The notes under the pieces were generated by a model, which made no database searches, was not told where the DNA came from, and saw only the letters and a program-made list of their open reading frames with translations. 34,389 nt of DNA from JANMAT01 sp031359995. Lineage in GTDB: Bacteria; Actinomycetota; Acidimicrobiia; Acidimicrobiales; Ilumatobacteraceae. The DNA is taken from assembly GCA_031359995.1 (NCBI GenBank), contig JANMAT010000043.1, positions 1 to 34,389 on the forward strand. The letters run 5' to 3'. Position numbers and translations under genes: made by a program. Each line of letters starts with the position of its first letter. Positions within the stretch are counted from its first letter, which is position 1. Positions 1 to 7,829 of this stretch are shown piece by piece.

Positions 1-253
1 CCCCATCATGAGCATCGACTACGACTCGCGCCGTAGCACATTGGTGCTAGTACTGCCGGCGGCAAGTGGTGACCCCTCAACCACCCGGCGCGTCTGCCGA
101 CAGCCAACGATCGACCACGGGACGGCAAGCTCGGTCGGAAAAGGTAAAGCGATCACCACGATCCGTCCCTCGCTCCGTCCGTTCTACTGGCCGCGAGGTC
201 GTAGGACCGCGAGAACCTAAGGGTCGCTAGCACGGGTCGTAGCCCATCGCTTG
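1..253. other. window-edge region without a recognised gene
   Basis: The stretch lies downstream of the minus-strand NlpC/P60 gene. Short open frames are present but read as low-complexity GC-rich peptides with no family resemblance and no good ribosome binding site. No RNA gene or convincing terminator was recognised. Confidence 0.5.
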
Positions 254-892
254 TCAGCTCCCGACGAGGCGCCGCACGACCTGGATGCGCTCGTACGGCA
301 GCGGCCCGACCTTCACCACGTCGCCGGTGCGCGGCGCCAGGACCCACTCGGTCGCCGAGATGGCCATGCCCACATGACCGAGGTCCTGCGACGGACGACC
401 GCCGCGCACGAAGATCAGGTCACCGGGCTTCAGTGGCTCGGTCTTGGGGTCCACTTCGCGGCCGTACTTGGCCTGCGAGAAGGTGTACGCCGGGATGTCG
501 ACGCCGATCTGCTTGTACGCCGCGGTCATGAGACCCGAGCAGTCGAAGGTGTCGGGGCCCTTGGTGGCCCACACGTACGGCTTGCCCTGCTGGGCCAGGG
601 CGAAGCGCACCACCGTGTCGGTCTGCTGCTCCGCCGCGGTCTTGGCTCGCACGGCGGTGACGGCGGTCGTGCCCGGGCCCGCGGCCGCGCCCATGGCGCC
701 GAGGCCCACCGACGCCCTGGTCGCGGCGACCGTCGGCGTGAGCCCCGTGGCATACGCGCCGACCATGGCGCCCAGGCTCACCGTCTCGTGCGGTGCAGCG
801 GCACGCAACTGCTCGGCGAACGCGGTGCCGCTGGCGATGGCGTCGGCCACGCTCGGCAGGAGGGTCGGGGCGGAAGTGACGGGTTCGGGCAT
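254..892 (-). CDS. NlpC/P60 family peptidoglycan endopeptidase
   Basis: A 212-residue protein whose last ~120 residues form an NlpC/P60 (C40) domain. These enzymes usually cleave gamma-D-glutamyl-diamino-acid links in peptidoglycan stems. The catalytic Cys118 lies in FDCSG and the catalytic His173 in LGHVGMA, with the conserved KPGDLIF between them. The start at 892 (MPEPV) was preferred to an upstream in-frame codon at 1042 because the extension is Arg/Gly-rich and non-homologous. The first ~90 residues are Ala/Thr-rich. No hydrophobic signal peptide is visible, which is unusual for a wall hydrolase and leaves open export by another route, for example a flagellar-type system. It is divergent from the sigma-factor operon across a 266-bp gap. 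The family call is secure; the cellular role is inferred. Confidence 0.88.
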   Translation of the reverse strand: MPEPVTSAPTLLPSVADAIASGTAFAEQLRAAAPHETVSLGAMVGAYATGLTPTVAATRASVGLGAMGAAAGPGTTAVTAVRAKTAAEQQTDTVVRFALAQQGKPYVWATKGPDTFDCSGLMTAAYKQIGVDIPAYTFSQAKYGREVDPKTEPLKPGDLIFVRGGRPSQDLGHVGMAISATEWVLAPRTGDVVKVGPLPYERIQVVRRLVGS

Positions 893-1158
893 GGCGGCTC
901 TCGGGTCTCGGATCCACCCGTCACCCTGTCGGCCCACAGCCCGCAGCGGCCCGCAACGGCCCGGAGTGCGGGGCAGCACGCTCCGCCGGCCACCACGGTA
1001 CGAGCGACCGGCGCGGCTCCGGCCGCCGACGTGGGCACTCAAGGGCTCACGCAGATCTTGACGAGGGCCTGACGGGCCGCACGGGGCCGATCATCGGGCG
1101 GAGCCCGCACGGTGAGGCCAGGACCACGACGGTCCGACCCGCAACCCGGAGCTCTTCC

Positions 1159-2184
1159 ATGTCAGACACGCCCGAGCGGCCCGATTCCGAGGCAAGGACC
1201 ACCACCGACGTGGTCACGCGCCGCGGCACGAGCCCGACGGGCCTGGACGCCGCCCGTCAGCGGCCCGGTGACTCGCACGGCTGGTCGCCCGACGACCTGG
1301 TGACCGAGCACCTGTGGCTGGTCGACCGCCTCGCCGCCAACGCCGCCCGGCGCTACCCCGCCCACACGGATCGCAACGAGCTGTGGGCGGCCGGCGTGCT
1401 CGGTCTGGTCGAGGCCTCGCGCCGCTTCGATCCGAACGAGGGCGTGCCGTTCGCGTCCTACGCCTCGGCACGGGTGCGCGGTCAGATCATCGATCAGGTC
1501 CGCTCCCGCGATCTGGCCTCGCGGCGGCTGCGCCGCATCCTGCGCGTCGTGGTGCGGGCGTCGGAGTTCCTCGCCCAGCACCTGGGGCGGGCGCCCACGA
1601 TCGAGGAGATCGCCCAAGCCTCGGGCATGCCGCTCGAGATGGTCCGTTCCGCCCTCGACGATCTCACCGCCCTCAGCGATCCCGCGTCGCTCGACGAGTC
1701 GGGCCCGGGTGCCGACGCCATGCTCGTGGACCGCGCCGACGATCCCGGTGACCAGCTGGCCGAGGCCGAGCTGGTGGGGACGGTGCGCGAGGCCGTCGAC
1801 CGACTGCCCGAGCCGTTGCGCACGATCGTGATGCGGTCCTATTGGGACGGCACCCGACTGCAGGACATCGCCGAGGACATGGGCATCACCTTCCAGCGCG
1901 TGGCCCAGTACCGCGCCGAGGCCCTCACCGCGCTCAACGCCTGGTTCTCCCACCTGTACGAAGACGAGCTCCACAGCACCGGCGAAGCCCGTGGACCGGG
2001 GCAGGCCCGCCGCACCGCCTACTGCGCCACCATGGCGACGAACTCCACGTGGCGCGCCCGCCTCGAAGCCGGCCGCGCCGGGTTCGTGTTGCCGACCACG
2101 GCGGCGCTCGACCCCGTGGCACCCACCCCGGCCACCGCCAACGAGGCCGACACCTCCACGTCCAGCGACGGAGCCACGCCATGA
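1159..2184 (+). CDS. FliA/WhiG-type RNA polymerase sigma factor
   Basis: A 341-residue alternative sigma factor of the sigma-70 group 3 (FliA/WhiG) type. Region 2 spans about 46-125 (RFDPNEGVPFASYASARVRG, then the RSRDLASRRLRR stretch). Region 3 spans about 140-172 (APTIEEIA). Region 4 spans about 205-262, with a helix-turn-helix around 232-256. The ATG at 1159 follows GGAG with a 7-base spacer. FliA proteins are normally about 240-260 residues; here a further ~75 residues follow region 4, including a Tyr-Cys-Ala-Thr stretch and a Pro/Thr/Ala-rich end. Such factors usually control motility or developmental genes, but no flagellar gene is in the window. The stop codon overlaps the start of the METTL9-like gene (ATGA), so the two are co-transcribed and probably translationally coupled. 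Confidence 0.88.
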   Translation: MSDTPERPDSEARTTTDVVTRRGTSPTGLDAARQRPGDSHGWSPDDLVTEHLWLVDRLAANAARRYPAHTDRNELWAAGVLGLVEASRRFDPNEGVPFASYASARVRGQIIDQVRSRDLASRRLRRILRVVVRASEFLAQHLGRAPTIEEIAQASGMPLEMVRSALDDLTALSDPASLDESGPGADAMLVDRADDPGDQLAEAELVGTVREAVDRLPEPLRTIVMRSYWDGTRLQDIAEDMGITFQRVAQYRAEALTALNAWFSHLYEDELHSTGEARGPGQARRTAYCATMATNSTWRARLEAGRAGFVLPTTAALDPVAPTPATANEADTSTSSDGATP

Positions 2185-2993
2185 CCGCCATCGACAGCGT
2201 CGGGATCGGGGCCGAGCTCCGCTACGGGGTCGACGGCGCCCGGTTGAGCCCACGCGTTGCCGCGTGCGTGCGCGAGCTCTCGCCCGACGGTGCCACGTTC
2301 GATTTCCTGGAACGCCAGGTTTCCCAGCACCAGGGTCGGCTGAAGTGGGCCGCCCACGCCGTGCTACGGGGCTGGTGCTCCGACTTCACCGTCAACGGCC
2401 TGCTCGGCACGTACCGCCTCCACCTGCTGTCGGCACTGCAGTGGCAGTCGCTGCTCGGCGCCGGCAACGGTCACCTGCTCGACGTGGGCGCCGGCGTGGG
2501 TGACGTGACCGCGGAGCTGATGCGGGCCTTCGACGACGTGCTGGCCGTGGAGACGGTCGCCAGCCTCGTGCACCGACTGAAGAGCGCCGGCATCCCCGCC
2601 GTGCGGGCCGACCTCACCCACATGGCCGTGCCCGGCGCTCCCTACGACGCCATCTCGTTGCTCAACGTGCTCGACCGGTGCGGGCGGCCCCGCACCCTGC
2701 TGGCCAAGCTCGTCGCCGCGCTGCGGCCCCACGGACAGCTCATCGTGTCGATGCCCCTCCCCTACGACCCGATCCACTGCAACGGTCGCCGCACCCACGA
2801 ACCCTCCGAGCGGCTGCCCCTCGGCAGGGGCCCGTGGGAGGAGCAGGTCGAGCTCCTCGTGGCGCGGGTGCTGGAGCCGGCCGGCCTGGAGTTGGAGAGC
2901 GTGAGCCGGGCGCCCTACCTCAGCGAGGGCGATCGGTCGATGGCGTTCTACGAGCTCGACGCCGCCATCGTGATCTGCCGCCGGGCGGCCTGA
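2181..2993 (+). CDS. METTL9/DREV-like SAM methyltransferase
   Basis: A 270-residue class I methyltransferase. The SAM-binding motif I is at about 99-110 (LLDVGAGVGDVT). After it come features I recognise from the DREV/METTL9 family (PF05219): LNVLDRCGRPRTLL at 161-174, a glycine-rich strand then MPLPYDP at 191-197, WEEQV at 219-223 and PYLSEGD at 245-251. Animal METTL9 has near-identical blocks (LNLLDRCDQPLTLL, WEEQV, PYLCEGD) and methylates histidine N1 in His-x-His peptides. By homology this enzyme may modify a protein histidine, but the substrate is unknown. The start at 2181 overlaps the sigma-factor stop by four bases. Longer in-frame starts were rejected because they lie inside the sigma gene. 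Its stop lies in a small palindrome shared with the convergent gene. Confidence 0.85.
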   Translation: MTAIDSVGIGAELRYGVDGARLSPRVAACVRELSPDGATFDFLERQVSQHQGRLKWAAHAVLRGWCSDFTVNGLLGTYRLHLLSALQWQSLLGAGNGHLLDVGAGVGDVTAELMRAFDDVLAVETVASLVHRLKSAGIPAVRADLTHMAVPGAPYDAISLLNVLDRCGRPRTLLAKLVAALRPHGQLIVSMPLPYDPIHCNGRRTHEPSERLPLGRGPWEEQVELLVARVLEPAGLELESVSRAPYLSEGDRSMAFYELDAAIVICRRAA

Positions 2994-3006
2994 CCGACGC
3001 CGGTCA
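2991..3006. terminator. short palindrome carrying both convergent stop codons
   Basis: TGACCG and CGGTCA form a perfect 6-base stem around an ACGC loop. The left arm begins with the TGA of the methyltransferase gene and the right arm ends with the TCA (reverse TGA) of the surface-protein gene. It could be a weak bidirectional terminator. There is no T-tract. Confidence 0.35.
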
Positions 3007-4251
3007 GATCCGGCCGGCCGTGCGGCGCCGACCGATGAGCACCAGGCCGACACCGATCAGCAGCAGCGACACGGGCAGGCGCAGGTCGGTGCTGCCTCCG
3101 TTGGCCCCGGTGCGGGGCAGGGTCACGGCCTGGGGCGTGGCGCCACCGAGCACGTCGCCGGCGGTGGTGCTGGTGGTCGACGTGGCGTCGATGCTGGCAT
3201 CGGGAACCGTGGGCGGGGCCACCGTGGTCGGGGCCACCGTGACCGGGGCGGCCGCCCACACCGCCGCGGCCCGGGCCGTGGCGCCGCTCAGCGACGACGT
3301 CTCCGTGCTCAGCATGCCCTGGCACGCCGAGGTGCCGGCGGCCCGCTGCCAGAACTCGAGGGTGGTGGCGGTGATGCCGGCCACGGTGAGCTGCAGCGTG
3401 CCCGCGCCGGCCGTGGACCGCCATGCGCACAGGGCGACGGGCTTGGTCTTGTCGGGGGCCACCACCGACAGCGTGCCGTTGGCGACGCTGGCACCGGCCA
3501 CGCCGGGGCACACGTCGATGCCGTCGAAGCCGGTGGCGTCGACCGAGAGCTCCTTGGCGTCGGTGACGACCTCGAAGCGGACCGTGTCACCGTTGGTGGC
3601 GCTGACCGCGGCGGCCGTGACGGCGACCGACGGGTTCACCGCGAGCGTCGGGTCGAGGTTGGGCCAGTTGGGGCAGGGCAGGTTCCCGTCGCGGGCGTCC
3701 TTGAAGTAGCCCGGCGCGTTCTGGCCGGCGGCCACGTGCTCGGTCACGCACCAGACCTGCCGCTGGCTGGCGATGCGCGTGTCCTTGTCGGTGTTGTCGA
3801 TCTTGTTCTGCAGGAGCCAGGCCAGGCGGGCCTTGTCGACGGCGGTGAAGGTGTTCACGTTCGTGGCCGCCGAGCCCTTGGCCACCATGGGCTCGGTACC
3901 ACACGTGTTCAGGTCGGGGGCGGTGCAGTAGAGCCACTCGTGGTCGATGCTGCCGTCGGCCACCTTGTGGGCGCCGCAGATCGGCGCCGACATCGAGTTG
4001 TCGGCCGGCGCGGGGAACGTGACGCCGCCGGTGTTGTCGTGGAGCGGGATCATGGTGCCATTGGCGAAGAGCGCGTCGTCGAGCCGCACTGAGACGGCAC
4101 CCGTATCAGTGGACCCGGTGGAGGCCGCGTCGCAGCCGCCGATCGTGACGGGCGCGGCGCTGGCCACACCGGTTCCGATGGCGTTCACCGCGCCCACCAT
4201 GGCGACCAGCGACAACACGACCACGACACCACGGCGACGACTCGTCTTCAA
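3004..4251 (-). CDS. LPxTG-anchored secreted protein with thioester-like domain
   Basis: A 415-residue surface protein. A signal peptide (KTSRRRG, then a hydrophobic run to about ASAAP at 30-34) leads a Cys-containing exported domain. The sorting signal is at the C-terminus: LPRTG at 378-382, a hydrophobic helix and the RRRTAGR tail, for sortase attachment to peptidoglycan. In the N-terminal domain, LYCT (Cys109) and ASQRQVW (Gln163), with the segment RLAWLLQNK between them, match the Cys/Gln pattern of bacterial thioester adhesin domains. A Thr/Val/Pro linker (about 325-370) precedes the anchor. I chose the TTG start at 4251 because AGGGAG lies 7 bases upstream and the signal peptide begins directly after it; the next in-frame ATG upstream (4365) adds an unlikely leader. 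No sortase gene is in the window. The anchor is secure; the thioester call is an inference. Confidence 0.8.
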   Translation of the reverse strand: MKTSRRRGVVVVLSLVAMVGAVNAIGTGVASAAPVTIGGCDAASTGSTDTGAVSVRLDDALFANGTMIPLHDNTGGVTFPAPADNSMSAPICGAHKVADGSIDHEWLYCTAPDLNTCGTEPMVAKGSAATNVNTFTAVDKARLAWLLQNKIDNTDKDTRIASQRQVWCVTEHVAAGQNAPGYFKDARDGNLPCPNWPNLDPTLAVNPSVAVTAAAVSATNGDTVRFEVVTDAKELSVDATGFDGIDVCPGVAGASVANGTLSVVAPDKTKPVALCAWRSTAGAGTLQLTVAGITATTLEFWQRAAGTSACQGMLSTETSSLSGATARAAAVWAAAPVTVAPTTVAPPTVPDASIDATSTTSTTAGDVLGGATPQAVTLPRTGANGGSTDLRLPVSLLLIGVGLVLIGRRRTAGRI

Positions 4252-4293
4252 GATCCGGCTCCCTGTGTTTGTCCGCGGGGTGCAACCCACGGC

Positions 4294-4314
4294 GAGCCGG
4301 TCCGCTGCCGGCTC
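4294..4314. promoter_or_regulatory. leader hairpin upstream of the LPxTG gene
   Basis: A perfect 7-base stem (GAGCCGG/CCGGCTC) with a 7-base loop lies about 43 bases upstream of the TTG start. A GGGT/ACCC mini-hairpin follows between it and the ribosome binding site. I could not match it to a known riboswitch class. Confidence 0.3.
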
Positions 4315-4426
4315 ACCCAACCCGAGAGGCCGCCCGGCAGCTCGGAGTACGTTGGATGTCGACAACGCTAGCCCTCTGGGGCCTCCTACCCGGTCGGGCT
4401 TGACCGCAGACAGCCGCTCACCAGAG

Positions 4427-4443
4427 CGTTCCCGGAGGGAACG
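4427..4443 (-). terminator. candidate terminator hairpin after lepA
   Basis: CGTTCCC and GGGAACG form a perfect 7-base stem around a 3-base loop, about 60 bases beyond the lepA stop. No U-tract follows, as is common in high-GC actinobacteria. Confidence 0.45.
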
Positions 4444-4503
4444 GGTGCCCAGCGCAGTCGTGACCCGCCGCTGCGTGAGGCGTCCGTGATGGGCCGGACG
4501 TGC

Positions 4504-6288
4504 TCAGTCGTCGAGCCGGAGGGCGGCGACGAAGGCTTCCTGCGGGACCTCGACCCGACCGATCGACTTCATCTTCTTCTTGCCCTCCTTCTGCTTCTCG
4601 AGGAGCTTGCGCTTGCGGGTGATGTCGCCGCCGTAGCACTTGGCCAGCACGTCCTTGCGCTTGGCCTTCACCGTCTCGCGAGCGATGTAGCGCCCGCCGA
4701 TGGCGGCCTGGATCGGCACGTCGAACATCTGGCGCGGGATGAGCTCCTTCAACTTCTCGCACATGCGGCGCCCGTAGTCGTAGGCCCGGTCGCGGTGCAC
4801 GATCGAGCTGAACGCGTCGGCCGGGATGCCGTTGAGGAGGATGTCGACGCGCACGAGGCCGCTCGTCTCGTAGCCCGACAGCTCGTAGTCCATGGAGGCG
4901 TAGCCGGCGGTGCGGCTCTTGAGCTGATCGAAGAAGTCGATGACGACCTCGGCCAGCGGCACCTTGTACACGAGCTCCATGCGCTCCGGCGACAGGTACT
5001 CGATCTTCTGCATGTCACCGCGACGCGACTGGCACAGCTCCATGATCGTGCCGGCGTAGTTCGACGGCGTGAGGATCGTGACCTTGAAGAACGGTTCGTC
5101 GATGTGCTCGATCTCCTGGGGCGGCGGGAGATCGCTCGGGTTGTCGACGACCTCCACCGTGCCGTCCGTGCGCGTGACGCGGTACTCGACCGACGGCGCC
5201 GTGGCGATGAGGTTCAGGTTGAACTCACGCTCCAAGCGCTCCCGCACGATCTCCATGTGCAGCAGACCGAGGAAGCCACAGCGGAAGCCGAAGCCGAGCG
5301 CCTGCGAGGTCTCGGGCAACCAGGTGATGGAGGCGTCGTTGAGCTTCAGCTTCTCGAGCGACTCGCGCAGGTTCTCGAAGTCGTCGCCATCGACCGGGTA
5401 GAGGCCGCAGAACACCATCGGCTTCGGGGTGCTGTAGCCGGCGAGGGGCACGGCGGCAGGGCGGGCGGCATCGGTGACCGTCTCGCCGACACGGGCCTGG
5501 GCCACGTCCTTGATGCCGGTGATGAGGTAGCCCACCTCGCCGGGGCCGAGCTCGGCGACCGGCGTGATGAGCGGCATGCGCGCACCGATCTCGTTGACCG
5601 GGTGCATGGTGCCGGCCTGCATGAAGCGGACCTTCTGATCGGTGACGATGCGACCGTTCATGACCCGGATGGACGACACCACGCCGCGGTAGGCGTCGTA
5701 CTGCGAGTCGAAGATCAGCGCCTGCAGCGGGGCGTCGATGTCGCCCTTGGGCGCGGGGATGCGGGCGCACACCGCGTCGAGCAGCGCGGGCACGCCCTCG
5801 CCGGTCTTGCCCGAGATGCGCAGGATCTCGTGGGCGGGGATGCCCAGCACCGACTCGATCTCGGCGGCGTACCGGTCGGGGTCGGCGGCGGGCAGGTCGA
5901 TCTTGTTGAGGGCGGCCACGATCTCGAGGTCGCTCTCGAGGGCGAGGTAGCAGTTGGCCAGCGTCTGGGCTTCGATGCCCTGCGACGCGTCGACCACGAG
6001 CACCACACCCTCGCAGGCGGCCAGCGACCGGCTGACCTCGTAGCCGAAATCGACGTGGCCGGGCGTGTCGATCAGGTGCAGCGTGTACTGCCGCCAGCGG
6101 ACCCGCACGTTCTGGGCCTTGATCGTGATGCCGCGCTCACGCTCGAGGTCCATGGAGTCGAGGTACTGCTCGCGCATCTCCCGGGCATCCACCGCGTTGG
6201 TGAGCTCCAGGATGCGGTCCGACAGGGTGGACTTGCCGTGGTCGATGTGGGCGATGATGGAGAAGTTGCGGAGAAGAGCGAGGTCCAT
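4504..6288 (-). CDS. lepA: elongation factor 4 (back-translocating GTPase LepA)
   Basis: A 594-residue translational GTPase that acts on ribosomes, proposed to remodel stalled or mis-translocated complexes or to aid 30S assembly. The N-terminus LALLRNFSIIAHIDHGKST holds the P-loop (about 13-21), followed by DTPGH and NKID nucleotide-binding motifs. The C-terminus carries the LepA-specific KRKLLEKQKEGKKKMK region. The length matches the family. The ATG at 6288 gives the canonical LepA N-terminus, but no good ribosome binding site precedes it closely. The only strong one (GGGAGG at 6314-6319) is 25 bases upstream and better placed for an out-of-frame ATG at 6308. It is divergent from rpsT, as in other actinobacteria. 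Confidence 0.97.
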   Translation of the reverse strand: MDLALLRNFSIIAHIDHGKSTLSDRILELTNAVDAREMREQYLDSMDLERERGITIKAQNVRVRWRQYTLHLIDTPGHVDFGYEVSRSLAACEGVVLVVDASQGIEAQTLANCYLALESDLEIVAALNKIDLPAADPDRYAAEIESVLGIPAHEILRISGKTGEGVPALLDAVCARIPAPKGDIDAPLQALIFDSQYDAYRGVVSSIRVMNGRIVTDQKVRFMQAGTMHPVNEIGARMPLITPVAELGPGEVGYLITGIKDVAQARVGETVTDAARPAAVPLAGYSTPKPMVFCGLYPVDGDDFENLRESLEKLKLNDASITWLPETSQALGFGFRCGFLGLLHMEIVRERLEREFNLNLIATAPSVEYRVTRTDGTVEVVDNPSDLPPPQEIEHIDEPFFKVTILTPSNYAGTIMELCQSRRGDMQKIEYLSPERMELVYKVPLAEVVIDFFDQLKSRTAGYASMDYELSGYETSGLVRVDILLNGIPADAFSSIVHRDRAYDYGRRMCEKLKELIPRQMFDVPIQAAIGGRYIARETVKAKRKDVLAKCYGGDITRKRKLLEKQKEGKKKMKSIGRVEVPQEAFVAALRLDD

Positions 6289-6415
6289 GGGGGTGCGGAC
6301 AGGGGCATGAAGGCCTCCCGACCAGCCGCTCAGCCTACCAAGCGCGACCGCGCGAACCCGAGCCGCCCACCGCGGCCCGACGCGGGGCCGGCACCGGCTC
6401 CCGGGCCCGATGAGC

Positions 6416-6444
6416 TTGGGATCCGGCCCGTTTGCTGCTAGATT
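6416..6444 (+). promoter_or_regulatory. rpsT promoter
   Basis: TTGGGA (-35, 6416-6421) and TAGATT (-10, 6439-6444) are separated by 17 bases and lie 33 bases before the GTG start of rpsT. Both hexamers are close to the sigma-70 consensus. Confidence 0.65.
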
Positions 6445-6477
6445 CTTTCGGCCTTCCGAACGCAAGAGGACTGACAC

Positions 6478-6732
6478 GTGGCGAACATCAAGAGCCAGAA
6501 GAAGCGCATTCTCACCAACGCCAAGGCGGCCGACCGCAACAAGGCGGTGCGCGCCGAGCTCAAGACCCGCGTGAAGACCGCCACCAAGGCCGTCGGCGGC
6601 GAGAACGAGACCGACGCGTTCAAGCTGGCCCAGAAGCGCATCGACAAGGCGGCCACCAAGGGCGTCATCCACAAGAACCAGGCCGCCCGGCGTGTGTCGC
6701 GGCTGGCCAAGAAGCTCAACGCCGCCAGCTGA
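6478..6732 (+). CDS. rpsT: 30S ribosomal protein S20
   Basis: An 84-residue basic protein that binds 16S rRNA early in 30S assembly. The sequence ANIKSQKKRILTNAKAADRN at the N-terminus, the KTRVKTATKA segment and the C-terminal GVIHKNQAARRVSRLAKKLN are typical of S20, and the length is the family norm. It starts with GTG at 6478, preceded by AGAGGA with a 7-base spacer. It is monocistronic: its own promoter lies upstream and a 9-base-stem hairpin lies downstream. It sits between lepA (divergent) and holA (convergent), an arrangement common in actinobacteria. Confidence 0.98.
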   Translation: MANIKSQKKRILTNAKAADRNKAVRAELKTRVKTATKAVGGENETDAFKLAQKRIDKAATKGVIHKNQAARRVSRLAKKLNAAS

Positions 6733-6757
6733 TCCGCCGTCTGCGGCTCCCGACCTG

Positions 6758-6780
6758 CGCCCGGTCCTGGTGACCGGGCG
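6758..6780 (+). terminator. rpsT terminator hairpin
   Basis: CGCCCGGTC and GACCGGGCG form a perfect 9-base stem around a 5-base loop, 25 bases after the rpsT stop and before the convergent holA stop. It has no T-run and may act in both directions. Confidence 0.65.
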
Positions 6781-6842
6781 TCGTCGCGTCCGGGCTCCGG
6801 CGCTGGCCCTGTCGCCGCACGCGGTTCGCGCCGGCGGGGCCG

Positions 6843-7829
6843 TCAGCGACGACCTGAGGGGGCCAGGCGGGCCAGGCGGCCCACCAGCACCTCGAGCACG
6901 AGGTCGCCCGGCCAGTCGCGCGCGCCGCGCAGGTCGAGGTCGGCCCGGGCCAGCAGGGCCACCGCCCGGGCGATGCCGTCGTGGCCGAGCCGGCGCACGC
7001 CGTCGAGCGCCTTGCGGGCCTGGAACGTGGACCGCACACCCAGGGCCTCGGCCGCCGCCTTCTCGTCGCGCAGACCCGACCCGTCGAGGCGGAGCAGTCG
7101 GGCGTAGTGGCCGTGCAGGATCGCCATCACCTGCAGCGGATGCCGCTCCCCCGCCCGCATCATGCGGTCGAGCATGCCGAGGGCCGTGGCCACGTCGCCC
7201 CGGTCGATGGCGTCGGTGAGGTCCCACGGCGGCACGCTGCCGGCCTGACCGAGGAACGGCTGCACGTCGGCCAGACCGAGCTTGGCGCCCTGGCCGAAGG
7301 TGCTCTGCAGCGTGCCGACGATCGACGCCAGCCGGCCGACGTCCTCGCCCAGGTGCTGGCCCAGCGCGGCCTTGGCCCCGCCGTCGAGGCGCAGCCCCGA
7401 TGCCTGCAGCTGGTCCTCCAGCCAGGCCCGGCGATCCTTGGCACCGCTGGGGGCGTCGGTGTCGACTACCTCGCCGCCGGTCTTCTTCACGCCGTCGGTC
7501 ACCGCCTTGGGCAGTCGACCGCCGCCCCCGGTGAGCACGAGCTGCGTGGACGGCAGCGGGTCAGCCAGATAGCTGACCAGCGACGCCAGCTCGTCGGCGC
7601 TGAAGCGCCCGATGGCCCGCCCGACGACGACGCGCGTGTCCGTCAGGAACGGCGGGGTCTGGGCGGCGTCGACCAGCGCCCGCAGTTCGTAGTCGTCGCC
7701 GTCGAACTCGGTGACGACCAGGGTCCGGTCACCGCGGCCCACCAGCCGGTGCACGAGCTCGGAGACGGCCCGCGACAGCAGGGATTCGTCCTCCCCCCGC
7801 AGCAGGTACACCGGCACGACCGAGCTCAT
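6843..7829 (-). CDS. holA: DNA polymerase III subunit delta
   Basis: A 328-residue clamp-loader delta subunit, which opens the beta clamp on DNA. The N-terminus SSVVPVYLLRGEDESLLSRAV is the usual HolA opening. The middle VVVGRAIGRFSADELASLVSYLADPLPSTQLVLTG and the C-terminal helical collar (about 210-325, with HPLQVMAILHGHYARLLRL) also match actinobacterial HolA. The ATG at 7829 overlaps the comEC stop (ATGA), so it was preferred over the long in-frame extension upstream, which is antisense to other genes. It is the last gene of a comEC-holA unit and converges on rpsT. Confidence 0.93.
   Translation of the reverse strand: MSSVVPVYLLRGEDESLLSRAVSELVHRLVGRGDRTLVVTEFDGDDYELRALVDAAQTPPFLTDTRVVVGRAIGRFSADELASLVSYLADPLPSTQLVLTGGGGRLPKAVTDGVKKTGGEVVDTDAPSGAKDRRAWLEDQLQASGLRLDGGAKAALGQHLGEDVGRLASIVGTLQSTFGQGAKLGLADVQPFLGQAGSVPPWDLTDAIDRGDVATALGMLDRMMRAGERHPLQVMAILHGHYARLLRLDGSGLRDEKAAAEALGVRSTFQARKALDGVRRLGHDGIARAVALLARADLDLRGARDWPGDLVLEVLVGRLARLAPSGRR

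Noticed and set aside
893..1158. Possible c-di-AMP riboswitch before the NlpC/P60 gene
   Set aside because: Such genes often carry one in actinobacteria, but I could not find its conserved sequence blocks; only short inverted repeats such as GGACC-5-GGTCC are present.
4486..6441. 651-codon open frame antisense to lepA
   Set aside because: It is rich in His/Val/Gly/Asp, has no family resemblance and mirrors the real lepA codons; long antisense frames are expected at this G+C.
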